64,000 nucleotides of DNA from Serratia nevei (lineage in GTDB: Bacteria; Pseudomonadota; Gammaproteobacteria; Enterobacterales; Enterobacteriaceae): positions 4,464,001 to 4,528,000 of the forward strand of contig NZ_CP149940.1 of NCBI RefSeq assembly GCF_037948395.1, written 5' to 3'. The notes beneath the pieces are model-generated. The model was not told the DNA's origin and did no database searches. It was given only the letters and a program-made list of their open reading frames with translations. The translations under genes were made by a program, and so were the position numbers. Shown one piece after another: positions 46,801 to 55,137 of the stretch (its first letter is position 1; each line of letters starts with the position of its first letter).

Positions 46801-47360
46801 AGGCCGTTCAGCTGCAGCCATTCACCGGAGGTGTCCACATACACCGAGTTCTCCGCCAGCCACCAGTTGCAATCCTGGGTCGGCCCGACGTCCACGGTCT
46901 GCTGCAGGCCATAGTGTTCAGCCAGCAAGAAACGTTCGCCGCTTTCGCCGATCAGCGAGGTTTTGCCGCTGCCCGGCGGCCCAATGACGAGGAACCAGGG
47001 CTTTTCACTGATATAACGGCGCGCCAGGCGGTATTTGAAACGCTGCCAGGGGGTGCGCTGCTTCGACGTGCCGACGTATTGCAAGGTGCGCAAGGCGTCG
47101 TAAAAACGCGAGGTCACGCGATCTCGCTGCGCGGTTTTTCTTTTAGCCGGGGCCGGCGCCCGCGCGTGGCGGAACACCCAGGATAAAAACGTCGCCACGA
47201 ACGGCCACAGCGCCCAGCACAGGATCAGGGCGATGATGATGCCTCTGACCCAGACCGACAGCAGCGGCCGGTAGGTGCCGATGGCGATCAGCGGCCCAAT
47301 CCACCACACCACCGCACACAGCAGCAAGGCAATCACCAATATGAATGATCTACGTATCAT
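43881..47360 (-). CDS. tssM: T6SS membrane-complex protein TssM (IcmF)
   Basis: A 1159-residue inner-membrane protein of the T6SS trans-envelope complex with TssL and TssJ. Two N-terminal membrane segments (SFILVIALLLCAVVWWIGPLI and GIIIALILCWALWPFVATFLSW) and a third near residue 440 (YVLVLVLLAVSFNLLAMRYLW) bracket a cytoplasmic NTPase-like domain with Walker A GPPGSGKTSLI. A large periplasmic IcmF-related domain follows to the C-terminus. Length is normal for TssM. It follows tssL by 35 bp and ends the conserved part of the operon. Confidence 0.96.
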   Translation of the reverse strand: MIRRSFILVIALLLCAVVWWIGPLIAIGTYRPLLSVWVRGIIIALILCWALWPFVATFLSWVFRHARAPAPAKRKTAQRDRVTSRFYDALRTLQYVGTSKQRTPWQRFKYRLARRYISEKPWFLVIGPPGSGKTSLIGESGERFLLAEHYGLQQTVDVGPTQDCNWWLAENSVYVDTSGEWLQLNGLGEDGARARDTLFKLIRRHRRHPGIDGIMLCLDARWLLHASLTERKSVADALRVRLLEMASWFRCELPVYLTISHLDQLVGGETFLSMLGDDLLQKGMGFSLNRAEQGETPFEQYEDLYREMVARVSHHVLELLHDAPDGQNRQQLLFFTESLGSLGNPLYSLLEQIFPQTPVGYACHLQQVWLGSTIALPPQGAIYNAEAADIYEARPTGRIYHPELNYARQERGVLQQSSHARPLGSRMSSLGRYVLVLVLLAVSFNLLAMRYLWESDYISYIAARFDETKRIVREIPVTNRVSDDVISAYEQLGYMNAQLGGEVSPVPNPYFEHKLINSAAQKTYQRHLLQIFWPAVENYIADELKNDVSASNKDVYGTLKVYLMMGEPSHRSAEALVDWFMTRWDSFMPQGYTDMNKGIFAYHLREMFSLPNAPVMKMNGDLLRLARVKAMNIPMQVRVVRRIEEKPLPAAINDISLADAAGPNVSLMLRRKSQATVTDTAVPGFYTRASYRDVFLAQLDDAAKDMIEEESWVLRDSAEGKNAVNSLASAQKLADEARKLYLIEYADKWDAFMRDVRARPVNGLEDAAILARQLSDPSSPLANLVRFAARETSMTGTNQGDAASWFDRQRNRIEQQRRDILGEISGERARFRLTPERAVEDRFELLRRLGYQLLQTTNASNDPLSRSFEALYSQLTTLSTSLRGGQVVPAGGTLKRLQLDAARQPEPVRSVMMDLLQVGDSQTIQQSQKNLSKGASSLASGLCKGSISGRYPFSRNARAEVGIEDFSRMFGQNGAMQQFFDENLAAYVDVNAQKWNAKPGSEGIVNASTLGAFENARLIRDTFFSAGDKLSFSMFIRPLSLTPTITEATLDIDGQVINYSHGYSQPTRIDWPGPKGGSYVRLTFRTGTGQIQVASFDGPWALFRMFDASNPVPLASDRRELTMSMSSVVGVLKLELRSTMKDFPLWSRALRGFSCPKAM

Positions 47361-47395
47361 ATAATTTCCTTATTATCTCTACGCCGACGGATGTC

Positions 47396-48904
47396 TTAGT
47401 TATCCTCGGGGACCTCGGCGGCTACCCCTGCCTGATTCAACGTGGCAGACGGTGAAGCCATCTCCCTCTCGCCGATTTTCCAAAGGATGTCCACCCGGCG
47501 GTTGCGGCGGCGCCCTTCTTCCGTCGCGTTGTCGTCCAGCGGCTCCTGATCGCCCTTGCCGACCGACGTCACGGTGCGGTTGTATTTACTGTTGGCCAAT
47601 GATTCCCGCAGCTTGTCGGCCACCGTCTGCGCGCGGGCTTCCGACAGTTTCAGGTTGGAGTTGTTGGAGGTGTTGCGATACGGTTTGTTGTCGGTATGCC
47701 CGATCACCTCCAGATCGCCTGGCCACGGCGCCAGCGCTTCCCCCAGACGCTCAATGTTGCGTTTCTTTTTAAACTCTTCCGACAGCTTCGACTGCCCGGT
47801 GGCGAAAGCGCCGTCGGAGGTGAAGATCAACAGCCAGCCGCGCGGATCGGCGCGCACCTCCAGCCACCCTTCGCTGAGGATTTGCGGCAGCGGCTGCGGC
47901 AGCGTCTCCATGATGTTGATTTTGCGCGGCTGCGGTGGCGTCCAGGCCAGAATGGCGTTGCGCAGCGCGCGCGACTGATCGTGCAGATACCAGGCGGCCG
48001 AGGCGTACGCCAGCAGCGCTATCGCCAGGCCGTAGCACAGCAGCTTGAGCGGCGTGATGCGGGTGGCCTTGCGCACCACGCTGCTCGGTTCGGCATCGGC
48101 CAGCGTCTGCGTCGGGTTCTGGCTGTACAGATAACCGTCAAGGCGATTGCGCACGTCGGCCAGCAGCACCGCGCCGCGCTCCATCACGTGGTATTGCCCT
48201 TCGAAGCCCAGCGACAGGATCAGATCGTAGAACGCCAGGATCTCCTTATTGCGCGGCGAGGTGGTCAGATACTCTTGCAGGTGCTCGAAGCACTTTTCCC
48301 CGCCCCAGGCGTCGCGATAAAACTCCACCAGCAGGCTGAGATTCAGTTCGCCCGACTCCAGCGTGCCCATGCAGCACTCATCCACGTAGGAGCACAGCAG
48401 ATAGGCCAGCTTGTCGACATCGCTCGGCGCGACGTGATCCGCCAACAGCGTCTGCTGGAACTGTTGGATCTCCCGCACGATTTGCGCACGCACCGCCGCC
48501 GGGTTCAGCTGTTTCTGATCGCGTACCCGTTCCACCTGCAGCAAGACCGGAATGGCGGCGGCGATCAGTGGGTTATCCCAGTGGCCCATCATCACCCCGG
48601 GCTTGCTCAATGCAGTACGACTGACCACTTTTTTTTCTTTGATTTGTTGTGACTCATCTGCATATTCGTCAGATCTTCCGCCTATATTTTCGGTTGCTTC
48701 AACTTCATGGAGTTTCGACTTAGTAGGCTGGGCCAAATCACTCTCTCCCTGCCGCAGCTTGGCGGCCAGCGCCCGCGCGCCGAAGGACAGCGCGGCAATC
48801 TCCGCCGTCGTTTTACCCACCGCACCGGACGCGGGAAGACGCGGGTTCGCGTTGTTGCGCGTTACCGCCATCGCCTCGCGTATTTTCCTCTCGAATTCGT
48901 TCAT
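47396..48904 (-). CDS. tssL: T6SS protein TssL with C-terminal OmpA-like domain
   Basis: A 502-residue protein. After a charged N-terminal extension of ~100 residues comes the DotU domain (PLIAAAIPVLLQVERVRDQ, SYVDECCMGTLESG, FYDLILSLGFEGQYHV). One membrane segment follows near residue 295 (LLCYGLAIALLAYASAAWYL), then a periplasmic OmpA/peptidoglycan-binding domain (VIGHTDNKPYRNTS, LSEARAQTVADKLRE, GRRRNRRVDILW). The OmpA part anchors the complex to the cell wall (evolved TssL). It overlaps tssK by 4 bp (ATGA). Confidence 0.96.
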   Translation of the reverse strand: MNEFERKIREAMAVTRNNANPRLPASGAVGKTTAEIAALSFGARALAAKLRQGESDLAQPTKSKLHEVEATENIGGRSDEYADESQQIKEKKVVSRTALSKPGVMMGHWDNPLIAAAIPVLLQVERVRDQKQLNPAAVRAQIVREIQQFQQTLLADHVAPSDVDKLAYLLCSYVDECCMGTLESGELNLSLLVEFYRDAWGGEKCFEHLQEYLTTSPRNKEILAFYDLILSLGFEGQYHVMERGAVLLADVRNRLDGYLYSQNPTQTLADAEPSSVVRKATRITPLKLLCYGLAIALLAYASAAWYLHDQSRALRNAILAWTPPQPRKINIMETLPQPLPQILSEGWLEVRADPRGWLLIFTSDGAFATGQSKLSEEFKKKRNIERLGEALAPWPGDLEVIGHTDNKPYRNTSNNSNLKLSEARAQTVADKLRESLANSKYNRTVTSVGKGDQEPLDDNATEEGRRRNRRVDILWKIGEREMASPSATLNQAGVAAEVPEDN

Positions 48905-50268
48905 CCCAACCTTCCCTGCCTTAATCCCCAGACATCAAAACGCAGGTCGGGGAAATCCCCCACGATGCTGAGCGCCATCGCCGAGCCGCCCATCATTTCC
49001 TTGTAAATCGGGTCGGCATGATCAACCTCGAAATAGATGCTGTTCGGGTAATACGGTATGTGCCGCGGCGGCGAGGCCATAGGCAGCAAGCGAGCGCCCG
49101 GTAATTGAAGATCGATCAGCTGAATGATTTTCTCGACCGGCCCCAGTTTGACCTGCGCGGGGAAATACGAGCGCAGGTGCTCGATGGACAACCCGCAGCT
49201 GACGGCAAACACCAGTTTTTCCAGCCGCAGCTGCGAGTCGTTCGGGCACAGATAAATGCTGTCGCCGCGATCGATAAACGGCAGCGCCACCGCCGGCGCT
49301 TCGATCACCAGTGACAGCGCGCGACGGATCGAGGCGAACAGCTGGAAATAGCAGTTGTGCGGCTCATCGTGCAGATACACCAAATCGGCCCGATCCCAGA
49401 GCCGCTCGCCGCCGGGAATAATGCTGAGCCGCCCCAACAGGCTCAACAACGTGTCGAACAGGGTTTCTGGATGCACCTGCGGGCTGGCCAACAGTTGGCT
49501 GATGCGCAAATTGAATTCGCTCAAGGTTTGCAGCAGCAGCAATTCCAACAGCTCGGACAGCCCGCCGATCGTCATATGCACATCCGGACGGAACACCGAC
49601 TCCAGACGCTGGCTGATCAGCCCAAGCAATTCGGTGGTGAACGCGGGCAGCCAGCCGATGGCGCGGAAGTCCAACATCGGCGGCAGGGCGCGCTCATCCA
49701 GCAGCACCCGACGATCGCTGGTCAGCTCGCGCACGAAACCGACCGGCAGCACGCTTTCCGCGCTGCTGACCGCATCTTCCAGGCTTAGCCGCGTCACCAG
49801 GCTCCCCAGCTGCATCGTGCACACGCGCGGTGTTCCCTCCAGGCTGACGCCGTGGTTGCGATCCGGCACCTCGGCGTCCATGGTGCGAAAACGGCTGCTT
49901 TTCCGCTCATCCTGGATAAGATCGATCTGGGCATTGCCGGCAATGTCCATCAGCACGGACAGGCACACCACTTTCCCCTGGCAGCCCTCTCCCAGCACCA
50001 GCGGCGGCGGCAGCGGAATATCCTCAGGCATACTGAACGCCGTGCCGTCGGGGAAAACGCCCTTGGCTTTCTTCAGCGCAAACTTGCCATGCTCCAATAG
50101 CCCGTTGTCGATTTCCAGCGTCAGGAACCCCCAGGTAAAGGTTTCGACGCTGCGCAAGCGCGCTTCAATCAAGTGCTCGAAAAAACGTTCCTGCTGCTGG
50201 AAATGCTGCGGTTCCATCAACATGCCTTCTACCCAGGCGACGCGTTGTTTAGGTAACATGTCATTCAT
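48901..50268 (-). CDS. tssK: T6SS baseplate protein TssK
   Basis: A 455-residue baseplate subunit that links the baseplate to the TssL/TssM membrane complex. The family start is clear (QRVAWVEGMLMEPQHFQQQERFFEHLIEARL), followed by FLTLEIDNGLLEHGKFAL and the C-terminal YYPNSIYFEVDHADPIYKEMM. Length is normal. The start overlaps the tssJ stop by 8 bp and the stop overlaps tssL by 4 bp, so the J-K-L trio is translationally coupled. Confidence 0.96.
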   Translation of the reverse strand: MNDMLPKQRVAWVEGMLMEPQHFQQQERFFEHLIEARLRSVETFTWGFLTLEIDNGLLEHGKFALKKAKGVFPDGTAFSMPEDIPLPPPLVLGEGCQGKVVCLSVLMDIAGNAQIDLIQDERKSSRFRTMDAEVPDRNHGVSLEGTPRVCTMQLGSLVTRLSLEDAVSSAESVLPVGFVRELTSDRRVLLDERALPPMLDFRAIGWLPAFTTELLGLISQRLESVFRPDVHMTIGGLSELLELLLLQTLSEFNLRISQLLASPQVHPETLFDTLLSLLGRLSIIPGGERLWDRADLVYLHDEPHNCYFQLFASIRRALSLVIEAPAVALPFIDRGDSIYLCPNDSQLRLEKLVFAVSCGLSIEHLRSYFPAQVKLGPVEKIIQLIDLQLPGARLLPMASPPRHIPYYPNSIYFEVDHADPIYKEMMGGSAMALSIVGDFPDLRFDVWGLRQGRLG

Positions 50269-50767
50269 CCATTTTGTCGTTAGTCACTATGCTGAGTGAC
50301 GTCATCCCCACCATCACCTTCATTTGCGAATCAGCCTGCGCGGGCGATTTTTGCTCGGCGAGCGGCAATACCCCGCTGATTTGCTGAAATTCCGCCCCGA
50401 CGACGACCCATCGCTCTTGCCCTGCCGGCACCTCGAAGCGATAACGCAGCGTTTCCCTCGGTTGCAAAATGCTCTGGTGCCGGCTCAGCGCCCCTTCCGA
50501 CGGCGCCGTCTCGCGGCAAGGGGCGCCATCGCCAATCCCGTCGGGCATCCACCCCGAGCGATTGGTTTCTATGACGCACACCTTGACCGGCTGCGCCTCC
50601 CCGGCCGCATTCGGGTTCACGTTGTCGTTGGCGGTCACTTCGACGTCGATAAACCGCAATCGACGCCCCGCATCGGCTGCCTCGTCGTGAGAAAACCAGC
50701 TGCATCCGCTCAGCATCCCCACCGCCAACAGCCCCCCTGCCGCGATCCCCCGGAGCGCTTTCACCAT
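50261..50767 (-). CDS. tssJ: T6SS outer-membrane lipoprotein TssJ
   Basis: A 168-residue lipoprotein. The signal peptide ends in lipobox MLSGC, with Ser and Trp after the lipidated Cys, fitting outer-membrane sorting. The mature domain (RRLRFIDVEVTANDNVNPNAAGEAQPVKVCVIE) is the transthyretin-like TssJ fold that binds TssM in the periplasm. It has GGAGG just before ATG 50767 and overlaps tssK by 8 bp. Confidence 0.95.
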   Translation of the reverse strand: MVKALRGIAAGGLLAVGMLSGCSWFSHDEAADAGRRLRFIDVEVTANDNVNPNAAGEAQPVKVCVIETNRSGWMPDGIGDGAPCRETAPSEGALSRHQSILQPRETLRYRFEVPAGQERWVVVGAEFQQISGVLPLAEQKSPAQADSQMKVMVGMTSLSIVTNDKMDE

Positions 50768-50776
50768 GCTGACCTC

Positions 50777-51142
50777 CTATGCATTGATAAAATATTTTGT
50801 CTGGCTCGGCGCGATCTGAGTGGCGACCATGTTGTTGTTGTTCGTCATGCAGGAATCCCCCAGCCGCGTAGCTGGCATTCCCTGAATGAAATACTTCCCC
50901 GACCCCTGCACCGGCTGCATCTGCGCCGAATGCGTGCCCGACGCGGCGCCAATTACAACCCCAGAATCGATTGTCGATACGCGAATGGTGCCCAGGTTTT
51001 GTTCATTGCCGCCGCAAATGAAATAGTTAGGCACGTTCGGTATGCCGGTGTTGTTGGGCGCGGTATTCGGGCCCGGCGCCGGTATCATCGGGTCACAGCC
51101 GGCAAAGCTGATCCCGCCCGCGTTGGTATTGGCTGCAGTCAT
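50777..51142 (-). CDS. DUF4150 / PAAR-like spike-tip protein
   Basis: A 121-residue PAAR-like protein of the DUF4150 type: SFAGCDPMIPAPGPNTAPNNTGIPN, SSGTHSAQMQPVQGSGKYFIQGMPATRLGDSCMTNNNN-like pattern. Such proteins cap the VgrG spike and may carry or recruit effectors. It lies in the typical vgrG-DUF2169-pentapeptide-DUF3540-DUF4150 block, 7 bp after the DUF3540 stop and 10 bp before tssJ. There is no C-terminal toxin extension, so any cargo must bind non-covalently. Confidence 0.85.
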   Translation of the reverse strand: MTAANTNAGGISFAGCDPMIPAPGPNTAPNNTGIPNVPNYFICGGNEQNLGTIRVSTIDSGVVIGAASGTHSAQMQPVQGSGKYFIQGMPATRLGDSCMTNNNNMVATQIAPSQTKYFINA

Positions 51143-51148
51143 GGTGGT

Positions 51149-51763
51149 TTACCCCATATGTATCTGGCCGCCGTCGATCTTCAGCACCGCCGAAGACTTC
51201 AGGGAACCAATTTCACTGTTGATGACCAGGGATTGTCGCGCATCCTGAATGATGTGTTTCGCCAATACCTCGTCGGTTTCCTCCACCCGCCGGCTTGCGT
51301 GCTTGCTGCGCACAAACAGGCGTTGAGAGATTTGGTGCAGCGTTTCGGCGACCCAGCGGCTGCTGCGCGTCAGCAGCGTGAAGTGCGGGCTGCGCAACGT
51401 TAGCCGCTTGCCGCCCTGCAGTTCGATCTCCGGCGCCACGATGCGCAAGTTGGCGCTGCGGCTGTCCAGCGTCATGACGGCGTGCGCCTGTTGCCGCGAC
51501 AGGATCTCGGTAATGACCAATTTGTCGCCGTCGACGATGACGCAAACGCGATCGCCCGCCAGCGGCTGAACCAGGCAGCTGGTGGCGACCGTCAGGCAGT
51601 GGGCGCGCATGCCGTCGACATACAGACCGCCATTGGCGTCCGCCGCCAGCGTCACCACCTTGCGCCCCCCTTGTTCGGCAAGCGGAGCGCTGCGCACCAA
51701 CTGCAAAGGCGTCACCCTGGCGTTGGCATAGACCTTCTGATGCTCTCTTCTGGACTTATACAT
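51149..51763 (-). CDS. DUF3540 T6SS accessory protein
   Basis: A 204-residue cytoplasmic protein of the DUF3540 family found only beside vgrG/DUF2169 genes. It has a beta-rich N-terminal part (VVTLAADANGGLYVDGMRAHC, VQPLAGDRVCVIVDGDKLVITEIL) followed by beta repeats (SANLRIVAPEIELQGGKRLTLRSPHFTLLT) reminiscent of VgrG-like spikes. A role in effector loading or spike maturation is assumed. The start overlaps the pentapeptide gene stop by 8 bp (ATGTATAA). Confidence 0.82.
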   Translation of the reverse strand: MYKSRREHQKVYANARVTPLQLVRSAPLAEQGGRKVVTLAADANGGLYVDGMRAHCLTVATSCLVQPLAGDRVCVIVDGDKLVITEILSRQQAHAVMTLDSRSANLRIVAPEIELQGGKRLTLRSPHFTLLTRSSRWVAETLHQISQRLFVRSKHASRRVEETDEVLAKHIIQDARQSLVINSEIGSLKSSAVLKIDGGQIHMG

Positions 51764-52910
51764 ATCTGCTTACTCCTGTTGGCCGTTGATACGACGGTTG
51801 CCGCGGTCCCGGTTGTTGATGCGCATACCAGGCGTCGATCGCACTCAAGAACGGATCGGCGGTAAGCGGCACATTTTCGGCGCGATGACGCTGCGCGCCA
51901 TGCAGACGAGCGCTCTGTTGCTGGGCGGCGGTCAACGGCTGTTCGATCAGATTCGCTTCCCGCAGCTCGGCCTGCTCCAGATTGGCCAGCGCCAGATCGC
52001 ACGCCCTGAATTCCGCTTGCATCAGCATGGCGCGCCCCCAGTTGGCGCCGCCCATCGCGCACTCGCTGAACCGGGCTTTTTGCCCCTGCGCCAGGGTCAG
52101 CGTCGCGCGCTCGAAATCGCAGCGCAGCGCCTGCGCTTCGGCGAAGATCACCGAGGTCAGATCGCTGTCGGCGAACGAGCACCCTTCCAGCTCGCTGCGG
52201 TGAAAGCTGGCGCCCTGCAGTTGCAGCTGCGCCAAATTGCAGCCCGACAGGCGGCAGGTGAACCAAATGCGCGCCTGTCCGGCGATCGTTTGCCAGCTGC
52301 ACTTCTCCAACTGACAGCCCCCCATGATGTGGCGCTCGAGGGTCGACGCCTGCCACAGGCACTGTGTGAGTTGGCAGGCATACCAGTTGGCGTCCTGTAT
52401 CACGTCCTGGTGAAACATCAGGTTGGTCAGGGTGCTGGTCTGCACGGCCAGATGCCCCAGGCTGCTGCGTTCAACTTCCGCCCCGTTGACCTCGCACCGG
52501 ATCAAACTGCAGTCGTCCAGCAGACAATCGCCGACGTAGCACCCCTGCAGCGTGGTGTCGTTGCACGCCACATTGCACAGCAGCCCCTGCTGCAACGTCA
52601 GGTTGTCAAACCGGCATTCGTTGAACGCCAGGCGCATCAAGCTGCCGCCGACCACGTTGACCTGGTTCAGGGTGCAGCCCTCAAAGCGCACTGCTCGCAA
52701 ATCGCATCCTTCAAACGTGACGCGTTCGAAATGGCAGTCGATGAAAAAACAGTCGCTCAGCGTCAACCCTTTCAGCTCACGATCGTGGAAACGTCGCTTT
52801 TTGAAGGTGCGCGGCATGGACGGCGTCTGCGCCACCGCCTGAGCGACCTCCAGCTCAATCACCTCGGTGTCAGGCAGGGCCTGTTGGATGACGCGGCTCT
52901 CAGTTTTCAT
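51756..52910 (-). CDS. Pentapeptide-repeat T6SS accessory protein
   Basis: A 384-residue protein made largely of A(D/N)Lxx-type pentapeptide repeats, which fold as a square beta helix. Examples are LKGLTLSDCFFIDCHFERVTFEGCDLRAVRFEGCTL and later FRACDLALANLEQAELREANL. ATG 52910 is preferred, with GGGGA upstream; a longer frame to 52961 overlaps deep into the previous gene. The start overlaps the DUF2169 gene stop by 11 bp. The function is unknown; its constant pairing with DUF2169 in such loci suggests they act together in handling spike effectors. Confidence 0.85.
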   Translation of the reverse strand: MKTESRVIQQALPDTEVIELEVAQAVAQTPSMPRTFKKRRFHDRELKGLTLSDCFFIDCHFERVTFEGCDLRAVRFEGCTLNQVNVVGGSLMRLAFNECRFDNLTLQQGLLCNVACNDTTLQGCYVGDCLLDDCSLIRCEVNGAEVERSSLGHLAVQTSTLTNLMFHQDVIQDANWYACQLTQCLWQASTLERHIMGGCQLEKCSWQTIAGQARIWFTCRLSGCNLAQLQLQGASFHRSELEGCSFADSDLTSVIFAEAQALRCDFERATLTLAQGQKARFSECAMGGANWGRAMLMQAEFRACDLALANLEQAELREANLIEQPLTAAQQQSARLHGAQRHRAENVPLTADPFLSAIDAWYAHQQPGPRQPSYQRPTGVSRYV

Positions 52911-55125
52911 GCGCATAGTCCCCCTGAATAATTCTGCGCGGCACCCAGCACGCCCGTTCAAGCAAACACCCGCTGAAACGGGTACCGGCGTCCTGCCAGC
53001 TCATCGCCAGATTCGCCGCCGCCAGGTTGCACTGGTCAAATCCCGCATCGCGCAAGTCGGCGTTGTAAAACAGTCCTTGCTGGGCGCTGCTGTTTTGCCA
53101 ACGTGAGTGCGTCAACAGGCTGTCTTTAAACCGCACGCCGGCCATGTCGCAGCCGGCGATGGTGCTAGCCGTCAAATTGGCCTCGTCGAAATTGCATTCG
53201 GTGAAAACGCTGTACAGCAGCTGGCACTGATCCAGGCGCGCCGCTTTCAGCCCCACTTTGGTGAAACAGCAATCGCTGAACACGCCGTGGGAAAAATTCA
53301 CCTGCATGCCCGCCGTCAAGCTCTCGACGCCGCAGCGTTCAAAGCGCACGCCGCGCCAATTGCCGCCGAGGAACGAGTTTTTGGTTAACGTCATATCCAG
53401 CGCCACCGCACCTTCGGCCAGGCAGCGGTTGAACACGCAGGCATCCAGTTCCCCTTGCAGAAATTGCGTGCGGATCAGCGTCGAGCCGTTGAACATGCCG
53501 TTGCCAATCGCCCCGCGCTCAAAGCGCATCGCCGTGAAATCCCCCCGCTCGAAGACGCAGTAATCCAGCTTCACCCCCTCGGCCCGCATGCCTTGCCCCT
53601 GCGGTGCCTCCAGCGTTACCCGTTCGAGGACCGCCTCCTGCCACGCGCTTTCCGCCATCGACGGCTTTTGCAAGGTGCACGACACCATGCGGATCCGACG
53701 CAGCGTCGCCTGCGTCAGGTCGACCACATCAAAAACACAGTTTTCGAAGGTGCAGTTCTCCAGGATCGCCTGGGAAAAATCGCAGCGCTCAAAGCGGCAT
53801 TGCAGAAAATGTTTGTCTGACAGCGCATGGCTGCGCAATCCGCTGAAAGTCTTCCCTTCCACGGTTGCGCTAGCGGGAAAAAACGCATCATTGCCGTCTT
53901 CGGCGGGCAGATCCGGCAAATCGGGCAGCGTCACGGAAGCGGGATCCGCCGTCGTCTGTTGCTGGTGCAAGGCAATCGCCTCGCGGATGCGTTGATAGAA
54001 AACGGCGGAGTCGCCCAACGAGGTGGGCGACGGGTCATAACGCAAATCGCTGGGGTGATCCGACACCGCCTGGATGACGTTCAGGCCCATCTCCGCCGGC
54101 ATCAGATCCGGGTCGAACAGAAACTCAAAGGGGGAAGCGTCGTCGTCGCTGCGTTTGTGGTGCACCTGGCGGAAATAATCGAACGAGCGCGGCGCATCGC
54201 AGCAATCCAACGCCAGCATCAGGGACTCAATGGACTCGTCCAGCAGATGCGTCAACGGCGCGTTGCCGGTGAAAATAATCAGCGCCATGTCGCTGTCGGG
54301 CAGGAACCACAGCGTTTTGCGCAGCAGTTCAATTTCCTCGAGGCTCTCGTTATCGTGGCGGCGTATGAACGCCCGCCCACGCACCGCCGGCAGCTCGCCG
54401 CGTATCGCCTGGCTTTGTGCGCCGACGCCCTGCAGTTCAAAGGGCACCCTATCCGGCCACGCCGCTTCCGGCAGCCACTGCGCCGGCGGCGCCATCTGGT
54501 AGTAACGCCGATCGATATCGGCCGGCAATCCGGGGAAAGCCGTTTCCAGATACGCTTTGCTGGCGATCTGGCCCGCCACCTTGTCGATGTGCGCCTTACG
54601 CAGCAAAAACTCGTGCGGCACCGGCGCCGGCGCCGCCAGCGGGGAGCGTTCCTGTGCGGAGCCCTCGGCGGACAAGGTCATCAGCAGCGGCCGCAGTCCA
54701 TCATTGCCGCCGCGCCCCAACGGATTCTCCTTGTTGTCTTTCCCGCCCCAGGCCGAGGTGTGATCCAGCGGCACGCTGAGGAAAGGTTCCACCCCCATCG
54801 CGCCGCGTCGTCCCTCGCCTTCGACCCGCCAACGGCGTTTAAGCCCGCCGATGTCGGCGCTGACGTCCAGCGTTTTTACCGGCTGACCGATGCCGGCATG
54901 GCCGGCGATCAGGTATTCGGCGAACGGCTTCGGCTCGGCCACATCCAGCACCGGCTGGCTGAGCGGCGCGCGTTTCCACGCCTCCCAGATTTCGGCTTCG
55001 TTCACGAAGTGTTCCGGTCGGGACAGGTAGCATCCGGCCACGACGCTGATGCCGAGCCGGCTGTCTGCGCCGATCTGGTAACCCCCTTTAATCACTACCA
55101 ATTGCTGTGGCCGTATGATTCTCAT
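52900..55125 (-). CDS. DUF2169-pentapeptide fusion, T6SS effector adaptor
   Basis: A 741-residue fusion. The first ~330 residues are DUF2169 (IRPQQLVVIKGGYQIGADSRLGISVVAGCYL, FLSVPLDHTSAWGGKDNKENPLGRG, LWFLPDSDMALIIFTGNAPLTHL), a family that acts as effector chaperone/adaptor for VgrG-PAAR loading. The C-terminal ~320 residues are pentapeptide repeats (CRFERCDFSQAILENCTFENCVFDVVDLTQATL). The two parts are joined by a Pro/Asp linker (SVTLPDLPDLPAEDGNDAFF). It sits 12 bp after vgrG, and its stop overlaps the next pentapeptide gene. Confidence 0.88.
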   Translation of the reverse strand: MRIIRPQQLVVIKGGYQIGADSRLGISVVAGCYLSRPEHFVNEAEIWEAWKRAPLSQPVLDVAEPKPFAEYLIAGHAGIGQPVKTLDVSADIGGLKRRWRVEGEGRRGAMGVEPFLSVPLDHTSAWGGKDNKENPLGRGGNDGLRPLLMTLSAEGSAQERSPLAAPAPVPHEFLLRKAHIDKVAGQIASKAYLETAFPGLPADIDRRYYQMAPPAQWLPEAAWPDRVPFELQGVGAQSQAIRGELPAVRGRAFIRRHDNESLEEIELLRKTLWFLPDSDMALIIFTGNAPLTHLLDESIESLMLALDCCDAPRSFDYFRQVHHKRSDDDASPFEFLFDPDLMPAEMGLNVIQAVSDHPSDLRYDPSPTSLGDSAVFYQRIREAIALHQQQTTADPASVTLPDLPDLPAEDGNDAFFPASATVEGKTFSGLRSHALSDKHFLQCRFERCDFSQAILENCTFENCVFDVVDLTQATLRRIRMVSCTLQKPSMAESAWQEAVLERVTLEAPQGQGMRAEGVKLDYCVFERGDFTAMRFERGAIGNGMFNGSTLIRTQFLQGELDACVFNRCLAEGAVALDMTLTKNSFLGGNWRGVRFERCGVESLTAGMQVNFSHGVFSDCCFTKVGLKAARLDQCQLLYSVFTECNFDEANLTASTIAGCDMAGVRFKDSLLTHSRWQNSSAQQGLFYNADLRDAGFDQCNLAAANLAMSWQDAGTRFSGCLLERACWVPRRIIQGDYAHEN

Positions 55126-55137
55126 TGCCGCACCTCG

